Below the pieces are notes generated by a model. The model was not told where the DNA came from. It saw nothing but the letters and a program-made list of their open reading frames with translations, and did not search any database. Of a stretch of DNA of 7,732 nucleotides, positions 1-4,410 are shown in pieces (positions within the stretch are counted from its first letter, which is position 1; each line of letters opens with the position of its first letter). The stretch comes from CAYJAP01 sp964368425. GTDB lineage: Bacteria; Bacillota; Clostridia; Christensenellales; UBA1242. The position numbers and the translations under genes are program-made. The stretch lies in assembly GCA_964368425.1 (NCBI GenBank), contig CAYJAP010000036.1:1-7732 (forward strand), written 5' to 3'.

Positions 1-1
1 A

Positions 2-199
2 GGACTGGCAAAGAAAGGCGTACATTACAAAAAGATTGCTGAGGTTATGGAAAAATACTGGCAAGAAAACGAAATCGAGTATTTGGAAGAAAATTATAAC
101 GAGCAAACGTATATAGAAATTGCAAAAAAACTGAACCGTACTGCCAAGTCCGTTGCAGCTAAAGCAGAAAGTTTGGGATTAAGTAAACAAAAAAAGTAA
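2..199 (+). CDS. Myb/SANT-like helix-turn-helix DNA-binding protein, C-terminal part
   Basis: The reading frame is open from the window edge to a TAA at 197-199, so only the last 65 residues are present and the start is outside. The visible part has the pattern W-Q-E-N-E-I-E-Y-L-E-E-N-Y, then Y-I-E-I-A-K-K-L-N-R-T, then S-V-A-A-K-A-E-S-L-G-L. This is the three-helix layout of the Myb/SANT-like homeodomain fold common in small Firmicute and phage regulators: tryptophan in helix 1, a leucine/tyrosine core, and an 'R-T/S-x-x-x-V-x-x-K-A-x-x-L-G-L' third helix. The first residues, ending G-L-A-K-K-G, look like the tail of a preceding copy of the same domain, so the full protein may carry tandem domains. 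A terminator follows about 40 bp downstream. The fold is likely; the target is unknown. Confidence 0.6.
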   Translation, partial: GLAKKGVHYKKIAEVMEKYWQENEIEYLEENYNEQTYIEIAKKLNRTAKSVAAKAESLGLSKQKK

Positions 200-202
200 T
201 AT

Positions 203-262
203 GCTTGACCGGCATTTACACCCTCACTAATTGCTTGATCAGGCTTGCGAGCCTGGTTTTTT
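203..262 (+). terminator. Terminator module A downstream of the Myb-like gene
   Basis: A perfect 6-bp stem CAGGCT/AGCCTG (240-255) with a TGCG loop is followed by GTTTTTT, a clear rho-independent terminator for the gene ending at 199. The 37 bases before the hairpin (from 203, containing ACCGGCATTTA) are related without gaps to the sequence before the second terminator at 293-354. Confidence 0.8.
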
Positions 263-292
263 ATTTCAGTAATTAGCGATATTAAAAGGTGC

Positions 293-354
293 GCCTTACC
301 GGTATTTATGCTATCATCAATAGAAAAATCAGGTTTATAAACTTGATTTTTTCT
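293..354 (+). terminator. Terminator module B, related copy of module A
   Basis: The hairpin at 324-351 pairs AAAATCAGGTT with AACTTGATTTT (one G-T pair) and runs into TTTTTTCTTTT. Position by position it matches module A at a 90-bp offset, sharing ACCGG-ATTTA, a later TCA, and ATCAGG before the stem. Changes in the left arm of the stem are matched by changes in the right arm, so the pairing is kept. The A-tract on the left side means it could also stop minus-strand transcripts. Confidence 0.65.
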
Positions 355-407
355 TTTGCGAGCAATTTGTTCATGAGAAGACGAAACTCGCAGGATAAAT
401 GAATTGG

Positions 408-436
408 TTGTTTTTTATACTGCAAAATGCTATTAT
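408..436 (+). promoter_or_regulatory. Promoter of the DUF402/HD-domain unit
   Basis: TTGTTT at 408-413 and TATTAT at 431-436 are 17 bp apart. The -10 box is preceded by TGC, giving an extended -10 (TGCTATTAT). The -35 is weak, which the extension may compensate. Transcription would start near 443, leaving a leader of about 20 nt before the ATG at 464. Confidence 0.55.
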
Positions 437-463
437 TAATCAAACATATAAAAGAGGTTATAA

Positions 464-1027
464 ATGAGAAAAAAGAGAGTCGATCAGGTCTATATGAGAG
501 AAGTCCTTCAGTACCACTGGAGCTTTGAAAAAAATGAAGAGTTAAATGCGTACATATCTGTAAAACAGATAGAGCAGATGACTTCTCCGATAAGTCGAAT
601 GGCATGCGGTAAGAAAACCGTAGTCATGGATAAAGACTATGCCATTTTAGAATATACACCCATCGATGAGAAGTTTAATGTGCGAGTTTTTATCAACTCT
701 CAAAATCGTATATTAGGCTATTATTTTGATATTACACAAGGAAATTATCTGGACGAAGATAGCGTTCCTTACTACGACGATGCCTACCTAGATGTTACTT
801 GTAGCGTGTTACCGACAGGCGATCTATATCATGTCGCGACCGACGACGAAGATGAGCTGGATGAGGCTCTACGTGAGGGAAAGATCACACAACAGGCATA
901 CGATGAAATATGGGCAACCACAAAAGCGTTAATCAACACACTAGAAAACAATACTAATCGTTTTGTACAACGGGGCACCTCAGACTACCTCCGCATGAAA
1001 GATTTGTCGCTATTAAAAACACGATAA
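464..1027 (+). CDS. DUF402-family protein (putative nucleotide phosphatase-like)
   Basis: The 187-residue protein starts at ATG 464 behind AGAGG (453-457), spacing 6. Residues 53-160 follow the DUF402 pattern: a beta-rich barrel segment (Y-A-I-L-E-Y, then F-N-V-R-V-F-I, then I-L-G-Y-Y-F-D-I), the signature Y-Y-D-D-A-Y-L-D-V at 103-111, L-P-T-G-D (116-120) and the acidic D-D-E-D-E-L-D-E-A (127-135), then a helix with G-K-I-T-x-x-x-Y. In characterised members the aspartates after the Y-D-x-x-L-D motif bind a divalent metal, and some hydrolyse nucleoside di- or triphosphates; that activity here is inferred from the family. The length is typical of the family. A C-terminal tail of about 25 residues (163-187) lies outside the domain. 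It is followed after 38 bp by an HD-domain phosphohydrolase-like gene with no terminator between, so the two may be co-transcribed. Confidence 0.7.
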   Translation: MRKKRVDQVYMREVLQYHWSFEKNEELNAYISVKQIEQMTSPISRMACGKKTVVMDKDYAILEYTPIDEKFNVRVFINSQNRILGYYFDITQGNYLDEDSVPYYDDAYLDVTCSVLPTGDLYHVATDDEDELDEALREGKITQQAYDEIWATTKALINTLENNTNRFVQRGTSDYLRMKDLSLLKTR

Positions 1028-1065
1028 TTAAAGAGATAGATGTAAATACATTGTGGAGAGGTACT

Positions 1066-1575
1066 ATGAAAGACAGTTTTTATTCAGAAATATATAAGTT
1101 GAAAACACTCTTAAGGAGGGGCTGGATAATGCGTAAGGTAAAAGGAAGAGTAGAAAGTGCGGCAGAGCATACTTTTTCTTTGGTGTTGCTTGCGTTAGAA
1201 ATCATGCAAAGAAATAAATTGAAACTAGATGAGCTTAAAGTGCTAAAAATGCTGGCTTATCACGAGTTGGGCGAGATTGAGGCTGGGGATATAACCCCAT
1301 TTGATAATATAACTGTTGAAGAAAAATTTGATAGAGAATACAAGTGTATAAAAAGACTCTCCAAACAATATAAAATGCCAGAAATAGAAACTTTATGGTT
1401 GGAATATAGTGAAAACAAAACTCCTGAAGCCATGTTTTGCAATAAGGTAGATAAACTTGATGCCGTTCTGCAGTCCAAAGAATATGCAAAGATAAACAAA
1501 ACTCCTGAGTTATTCGAGGAGTTCTATATAAACTACAAAACAATTTGCGACGAGCTATTTCACTTAAAGTTCTAG
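1066..1575 (+). CDS. HD-domain protein, YfbR/HDDC2-like (putative 5'-deoxynucleotidase)
   Basis: I place the start at ATG 1066 because GGAGAGG (1055-1061) lies 4 bases before it; the in-frame TTG at 1051 sits upstream of that site and is unlikely. The product has 169 residues. It shows the YfbR/HDDC2 layout: L-R-R-G-W (16-20), R-V-E-S-A-A-E-H-T-F with the first metal histidine H35, A-Y-H-E-L-G-E-I-E-A-G-D-I-T-P (64-78), and N-K-V-D-K-L-D (126-132) with the last metal aspartate D129. Family members remove phosphate from deoxynucleoside 5'-monophosphates using a divalent metal held by the H...HD...D set. The HD pair reads H66-E67 here, so an aspartate ligand is replaced by glutamate. This could alter the metal or the activity, or be tolerated. 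It lies downstream of the DUF402 gene in the same orientation. The family call is firm; the substrate is not known. Confidence 0.8.
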   Translation: MKDSFYSEIYKLKTLLRRGWIMRKVKGRVESAAEHTFSLVLLALEIMQRNKLKLDELKVLKMLAYHELGEIEAGDITPFDNITVEEKFDREYKCIKRLSKQYKMPEIETLWLEYSENKTPEAMFCNKVDKLDAVLQSKEYAKINKTPELFEEFYINYKTICDELFHLKF

Positions 1576-1710
1576 TGGTTGCTTGGATAAGACAGACTAA
1601 AACTTATTATCTGCAAAGTCTTATAATATTAGGTGCAAATCACGAGATTTTGTTATTAATGGTTTGCCGTTCATAAGTTAAGTATAATACAACAACTTAG
1701 CAATACCACA
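1576..1710 (+). other. Non-coding stretch after the HD-domain gene
   Basis: No credible gene is present. AAGAC...GTCTT can pair across about 24 bases (roughly 1589-1622) but no T-run follows, so it is not a convincing terminator. A TATAAT lies at 1683-1688 on the plus strand with only a poor -35 (TGGTTT, 1660-1665). If it works it would transcribe the two tRNA-end cassettes in the antisense direction relative to the tRNA, towards the terminator at 2078-2106. Confidence 0.35.
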
Positions 1711-1864
1711 TGGTAGTCCCAAGGGGATCGCTCAGTAGGGTTTCTCGGAAAGCCGACGCGACCAACTCTCTCCATCGCCTCAGGGCTTACCGTGATTCTG
1801 TCGTGTAGGCAGAATAGTGCAAAGTGCCGTATGTAAAGCATACGCAGGGGCTCATCTCTTGGGA
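1711..1864 (-). pseudogene. Cassette 2: expanded tRNA-Glu-like relic or structured RNA
   Basis: Read on the minus strand, this segment ends in the same 16 bases as the neighbouring tRNA-Glu, including CCA (plus strand 1711-1726). It also keeps 12 of 13 bases of the 3' side of the tRNA anticodon arm (plus 1793-1805 against 2143-2155). Its two ends pair as TCCCAAG (1717-1723) with CTTGGGA (1858-1864), taking the place of an acceptor stem. Between them it is about twice the length of a tRNA and carries hairpins ATTCTG/CAGAAT (1795-1815) and CGTATG/CATACG (1828-1844). It could be a tRNA-Glu copy enlarged by insertions, the scar of an element integrated at the tRNA, or a structured RNA with a tRNA-like end. 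No strong minus-strand promoter is visible. It cannot be a working tRNA. Confidence 0.5.
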
Positions 1865-1892
1865 TAAAAAGCATAGATGTTAATCCGTATTA

Positions 1893-1917
1893 TTTGGTAG
1901 TCCCAAGGGGAATCGAA
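1893..1917. repeat. Direct repeat of the tRNA-Glu 3' end
   Basis: These 25 bp equal 2114-2138, the last part of the tRNA-Glu gene including CCA and the T-loop; a shorter 16-bp copy is at 1711-1726. The three copies lie 184 and 221 bp apart in the same orientation. Repeats of tRNA 3' ends are the usual trace of tyrosine-recombinase integration, but no integrase gene is present here. Confidence 0.75.
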
Positions 1918-2061
1918 AAGTCGCAGACTTTTACCCTGGTGCCAGGAGCAGAAAGACAAGCGACTGCTTTAGCAGGCATTTGTATTAATGCGACGACGCT
2001 AGTAATGGGTTCGCAAACACGAAGTGTTGGATTGAAACCAAAGTTTCAATCATTCCCCTTG
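1895..2061 (-). ncRNA. Cassette 1: multi-hairpin element with tRNA-Glu 3' end
   Basis: The minus-strand 3' end is identical to the tRNA-Glu 3' end over 25 bp (plus 1893-1917 against 2114-2138). The ends close by a perfect 10-bp inverted repeat, CAAGGGGAAT (1904-1913) with ATTCCCCTTG (2052-2061). Inside are perfect hairpins AAAAGTC-GCA-GACTTTT (1916-1932), AACAC-GAA-GTGTT (2016-2028) and GATTGAAAC-CAAA-GTTTCAATC (2030-2051), plus the weaker CTGC-TTTA-GCAG. So many perfect stems inside a closing stem suggest selection for structure, in RNA or in single-stranded DNA. A minus-strand TATAAT lies just outside (2069-2064) but its -35 is poor. It matches no structured-RNA family I recognise. A 61-codon ORF across it, running towards 2079, is best seen as chance translation of tRNA-derived sequence. 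Confidence 0.45.
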
Positions 2062-2077
2062 AGATTATATTTGATTT

Positions 2078-2106
2078 AAAAAACAAGCCCGAGTAGGCTT
2101 GTTTTT
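2078..2106 (-). terminator. Bidirectional terminator after tRNA-Glu
   Basis: An 11-bp perfect stem AAAAACAAGCC/GGCTTGTTTTT with loop CGAGTA starts 10 bp beyond the tRNA 3' end. On the minus strand it ends the tRNA transcript with a T-run. The flanking A and T tracts let it work on the plus strand as well. Confidence 0.85.
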
Positions 2107-2115
2107 AATGCAGTT

Positions 2116-2190
2116 TGGTAGTCCCAAGGGGAATCGAACCCCTGATTCTGCCGTGAGAGGGCAGTGTCTTGACCGCTTGACCATGGGACC
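2116..2190 (-). tRNA. tRNA-Glu (anticodon CTC)
   Basis: The minus-strand sequence folds into a full cloverleaf. The acceptor is GGTCCCA with TGGGACT, the first pair being a G-U wobble. The D arm has the tRNA-Glu-like GTCAAGCGGTCAAGAC, the anticodon stem is CTGCC/GGCAG around the loop CTCTCAC, and the T arm is AGGGG-TTCGATT-CCCCT; discriminator A and an encoded CCA follow. The anticodon CTC reads GAG (glutamate). It has its own promoter upstream and a terminator 10 bp downstream. Two partial copies of its 3' end lie beyond the terminator. Confidence 0.95.
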
Positions 2191-2208
2191 ATTTTTATGG
2201 ACGGGTAT

Positions 2209-2237
2209 AGTATATTACATACTTTACTGTTTTGCAA
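2209..2237 (-). promoter_or_regulatory. Promoter of tRNA-Glu
   Basis: On the minus strand TTGCAA (2237-2232) and TATACT (2214-2209) are separated by 17 bp. Transcription would start near 2202, about 12 nt before the mature 5' end. Confidence 0.6.
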
Positions 2238-2366
2238 GTATTTTTTCTATAAATAGGTACAAAGGTATATTCTAAACTTAATATCTACAAAGTTTTATGA
2301 GTACGTAGAAAAAATGAGAAGATGCTATTAATTTCTGCAAACCTTTTTATTATTCTTTCAACCACC

Positions 2367-2404
2367 TTCGTCACATCTTAGACAATCTTAGACAATCTTA
2401 GACA
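2367..2404 (-). promoter_or_regulatory. Putative Spo0A-box array upstream of spo0A
   Basis: On the minus strand the segment holds TGACGAA (2373-2367), which fits the 0A-box consensus TGNCGAA exactly, followed by three perfect 10-bp tandem repeats each containing TGTCTAA (2384-2378, 2394-2388, 2404-2398), one base off consensus. Spacings are 11, 10 and 10 bp, so all four sit on the same face of the helix in the same orientation. This is the head-to-tail geometry of Spo0A dimers on tandem 0A boxes. It lies about 100-130 bp before the predicted transcription start of spo0A, suggesting autoregulation. Binding is inferred. Confidence 0.5.
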
Positions 2405-2466
2405 ATTTGATTGAAAAGACATTAAATTTTCTTCTTTTCATATGTTTTATTCCCCCTACATTCCTT

Positions 2467-2494
2467 TTAGCAACATTTTCTAATGTGGTATCAT
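2467..2494 (+). promoter_or_regulatory. Probable spo0A promoter
   Basis: TATCAT at 2489-2494 is preceded by TGG, an extended -10, with a weak TTAGCA at 2467-2472 (16-bp spacer). A start near 2501 leaves about 25 nt of leader containing AGAGGGAGG. The poor -35 fits a promoter that depends on an activator, as the upstream box array suggests. No convincing sigma-H-type promoter is seen. Confidence 0.45.
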
Positions 2495-2525
2495 ATTTGT
2501 GTTACTTTACAGAGGGAGGTTAAAT

Positions 2526-3254
2526 ATGTACAATGTTATTCTACTGGATACTGATGAAAAAGCAAAAGCAATGATTAAAAAAGATTTTGAAGAAAACGGA
2601 TTAAATGTGGTGGGAGATTTCTCCTCGAGTGAAAAAGCCTTAAACAAGATAAAAGAGGGAGGAACTGATATTGTAATAATGGATTTAGTACTCCCAGAAG
2701 AAGATGGCTTTATTTTTTTGGAAAAATTAAATAAATTAGCCAAAAAACCTAAAGTTATTGTGATCTCATCGCTTAGTCTGGAAGGATTCATCCAGCGATC
2801 CATAGAATTAGGTGCACAATATTTTATGCTAAAACCATGTAATGTTTCTGTATTAAGAAGCCGCGTGATGGAAACGATAGGTGGCACTATAAAAATTACT
2901 AAAAATAAACAATTAGAAGAGAAAATTACTAATATATTCATTACCGTAGGGATTCCTGCACATATAAAAGGATATCAGTTCCTACGAGAGGCTATAAAGC
3001 TTGCGATAGCTAATCCCGAGATTATAAATAGCATCACCAAAAAGTTATACCCTAGTATCGCAGAGCGGTTTGATACTTCTGCGTCGAAGGTAGAAAGAGC
3101 TATCAGACACGCAATCGAGGTGGCGTGGAATAGGGGCAAGATTGAAAATATCAATCAACTGTTTGGCATCACCGTTTATACTAACAATGAAAAACCAACT
3201 AACGGCGAGTTTATAGCTTTAGTTGCAGACAAGATGCTGATTGAAGGTGCATAA
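2526..3254 (+). CDS. spo0A: Spo0A, sporulation response regulator
   Basis: The start is ATG 2526, 5 bases after AGAGGGAGG (2511-2519); a GTG at 2499 is in frame but lies before this site. The 242-residue product has a CheY-like receiver (1-115) and the Spo0A DNA-binding domain (about 134-238). Receiver residues are D8, D53 (D-I-V-I-M-D, phosphoacceptor), S81 and K103-P104; the second member of the N-terminal acidic pair is T9, with D10 next to it. The C-terminal part is highly conserved: V-G-I-P-A-H-I-K-G-Y-Q (141-151), the recognition helix S-K-V-E-R-A-I-R-H-A-I-E-V-A-W (187-201) and K-P-T-N-x-E-F-I-A (223-231). Spo0A is the phosphorelay-controlled master regulator of entry into sporulation, acting on 0A boxes. 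Its length is slightly below the ~265 of Bacillus because the linker is short. The array at 2367-2404 suggests autoregulation, and a divergent paralogue follows downstream. Confidence 0.95.
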   Translation: MYNVILLDTDEKAKAMIKKDFEENGLNVVGDFSSSEKALNKIKEGGTDIVIMDLVLPEEDGFIFLEKLNKLAKKPKVIVISSLSLEGFIQRSIELGAQYFMLKPCNVSVLRSRVMETIGGTIKITKNKQLEEKITNIFITVGIPAHIKGYQFLREAIKLAIANPEIINSITKKLYPSIAERFDTSASKVERAIRHAIEVAWNRGKIENINQLFGITVYTNNEKPTNGEFIALVADKMLIEGA

Positions 3255-3282
3255 CCCTTCCTCACAACTCAAGAAAAATAAA

Positions 3283-3432
3283 ATGTTACGAGCATTAAAC
3301 TTTGAACAAAGGTATAAAGACGGTATCGCCCTGTACCATAGTCTAGAGCACGTAATGTCTACAAAACAAAAGATTAAATTGAGCAATTCTATATGTAAAC
3401 TATCTCAGTATTTCAAAATAAATAATGTTTAA
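3283..3432 (+). CDS. Small ORF between the two Spo0A-family genes (doubtful)
   Basis: ATG 3283 opens a 49-residue basic, hydrophilic frame (M-L-R-A-L-N-F-E-Q-R-Y ...) ending at TAA 3430-3432. An in-frame TTG at 3241 would overlap the end of spo0A. There is no good ribosome binding site (only AAGA, 3271-3274), no recognisable domain and no terminator between it and spo0A. It may be a small co-transcribed gene, but it could also be chance. It ends immediately before the operator-like palindromes. Confidence 0.3.
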   Translation: MLRALNFEQRYKDGIALYHSLEHVMSTKQKIKLSNSICKLSQYFKINNV

Positions 3433-3434
3433 AA

Positions 3435-3471
3435 TATTTTTGTACAAAAATAATTTAAATTTGTACAAAAA
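3435..3471. promoter_or_regulatory. Two GTAC-centred palindromes, operator-like
   Basis: TATTTTTGTACAAAAATA (3435-3452) is a perfect 18-bp palindrome. A second copy with core TTTGTACAAA (3460-3469) lies with its centre 21 bp further, two helix turns away. The pair stands immediately upstream of the -35 box of the Spo0A-paralogue promoter, the position expected of an activator or repressor site. The half sites resemble a 0A box with AC in place of CG (TTTGTCGAAA). Confidence 0.55.
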
Positions 3472-3474
3472 TGC

Positions 3475-3503
3475 TGGACTGTTTCTTTTACACGTGCTAT
3501 AAT
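3475..3503 (+). promoter_or_regulatory. Promoter of the Spo0A-paralogue gene
   Basis: TGGACT (3475-3480), a 17-bp spacer and TATAAT (3498-3503) preceded by TGC form a strong extended -10 promoter. Transcription would start near 3510, leaving about 20 nt before the ATG at 3531. The paralogue therefore has its own promoter, separate from spo0A. Confidence 0.7.
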
Positions 3504-3530
3504 TTTAAAAAACCAAAAGAGAAGGGTTTT

Positions 3531-4226
3531 ATGGTGCAACATAATCACACTGTAATACTATATTCAGGTGGCGACATTGAATTGCATAGCGGAATGCGTG
3601 ATTTATGTTCCTCAATGGGATATAATTTAAACTTCGCTTTCAGTTTTGCTGAATTAATATTCAAGCAAACAAACACGCATGCGTCTTATATTCTTGTCGA
3701 CGAAAACATAGCAAATGCTCGTAATGACATGATAGATTTTATAAAATTTGCAGAACCACCTAAACCGTTAGTGATGATTATATCGAAAGAACTTTCTTCT
3801 CTACAACGACTTTGTAAGAACCTATTTATAGTTCATCCATGCGCAATACGGGAACTTATGCAAAATTTTACAGAAAATGCACCCACATCTACTTTGATAA
3901 AACTGTCTTCTGCCTGTCTTAATGCATATCTTAAACGTTTAGGATTCAACAGTAAGTATATTGGTTACAACTATCTGCGTTCAGCCTTGTCACTAATACG
4001 GGAGAATTCCTCCGCTGTTACCTCATTAGCGAGCTATATATATCCGCAGATTGCACTTATATATAAAACCCAGCCATCAAATGTAGAGCGGAATATCCGC
4101 ACACTGATACAGCGAGCATCTAAGAATGAAAGATTTATACAGACCTTTACCAGGCACTCTAACAGAGCGGTAATTACCAGTCTGATAAACCAGCTTGAGG
4201 GAATAAAAGACGAAACGGCGAATTAA
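3531..4226 (+). CDS. Divergent Spo0A-family paralogue with degenerate receiver
   Basis: The start is ATG 3531 after AGAGAAGGG, giving 231 residues. A GTG or ATG further upstream (3471) would lie upstream of the promoter. The layout matches Spo0A: receiver-like 6-116 and Spo0A_C-like 122-223. In the receiver D57 (Y-I-L-V-D) aligns with the phosphoacceptor and S85 with the switch Ser/Thr, but the acidic pair is replaced by Y11-S-G-G and the lysine by H102 (V-H-P-C); ordinary Mg-dependent phosphorylation is therefore unlikely. In the DNA-binding half G-Y-N-Y-L-R (145-150), I-Y-P-Q-I-A (170-175) and S-N-V-E-R-N-I-R-T (183-191) match Spo0A's G-Y-Q-F-L-R, L-Y-P-S-I-A and S-K-V-E-R-A-I-R-H. The conserved E, R and R remain while the lysine and histidine change, suggesting a shifted site preference. 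The KPTNxEFIA segment is lost. It is probably a DNA-binding regulator working without phosphorylation, or modulating Spo0A. Both its promoter and its terminator are its own. Confidence 0.8.
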   Translation: MVQHNHTVILYSGGDIELHSGMRDLCSSMGYNLNFAFSFAELIFKQTNTHASYILVDENIANARNDMIDFIKFAEPPKPLVMIISKELSSLQRLCKNLFIVHPCAIRELMQNFTENAPTSTLIKLSSACLNAYLKRLGFNSKYIGYNYLRSALSLIRENSSAVTSLASYIYPQIALIYKTQPSNVERNIRTLIQRASKNERFIQTFTRHSNRAVITSLINQLEGIKDETAN

Positions 4227-4242
4227 CTCTCCGTTTCTTTTT
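4212..4242 (+). terminator. Terminator overlapping the paralogue stop codon
   Basis: GAAACGG (4212-4218) pairs with CCGTTTC (4231-4237), followed by TTTTT. The left arm lies inside the last codons and the loop contains the TAA (4224-4226), so transcription and translation end almost together. Confidence 0.85.
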
Positions 4243-4321
4243 ATAAATTGGCATAAAGTGGGACAGTAACCTGTATATATTATTATATTGCTAATAAAAC
4301 GATATCTTATATAAAAAGACT

Positions 4322-4349
4322 TTGACAAAATAAAATTATTTGTTATAAT
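4322..4349 (+). promoter_or_regulatory. Near-perfect consensus promoter of the membrane-protein gene
   Basis: TTGACA (4322-4327), a 16-bp spacer and TATAAT (4344-4349) preceded by TGT match the sigma-A consensus fully, with an extended -10. Transcription would start near 4356, giving a leader of about 55 nt in which TCTGA (about 4357) can pair with TCAGA (about 4380). Strong unregulated expression is expected. Confidence 0.85.
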
Positions 4350-4410
4350 TTATTTGTCTGATAAACTGTTAAGTAACTTTCAGATCTATTATTAAAAGGA
4401 GGTAAAAAAC

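Noticed and set aside
306..605. 99-codon minus-strand frame over the DUF402 gene start
   Set aside because: It runs through a terminator and over the start of a supported gene, with no recognisable domain.
1589..1622. AAGAC...GTCTT as terminator of the HD-domain gene
   Set aside because: The stem is weak with a large loop and no T-run follows.
1671..1874. 67-codon minus-strand frame over cassette 2
   Set aside because: It overlaps the tRNA-derived repeat and hairpins, has no ribosome binding site, and its composition is not protein-like.
2030..2051. GATTGAAAC/GTTTCAATC hairpin resembling part of a CRISPR repeat
   Set aside because: Many CRISPR repeats end in ATTGAAAC, but there is a single copy, no regular spacers and no cas gene, so no array is supported.
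1711..2061. Cassettes as tmRNA, group II intron or integron attC sites
   Set aside because: No tmRNA 5' pattern or tag ORF, no domain V with its bulges, and no attC core sites (GTTRRRY / RYYYAAC) are visible.
1894..2079. 61-residue frame M-V-V-P-R-G-I-E-K-S... across cassette 1
   Set aside because: Its start lies within the copied tRNA end and its sequence is fixed by hairpins. There is no ribosome binding site or protein-like pattern; frames over tRNA-derived sequence are a common artefact.
2507..2941. Long minus-strand frame opposite the spo0A receiver
   Set aside because: It lies wholly on the complement of a clearly conserved gene, lacks a ribosome binding site and shows no domain.
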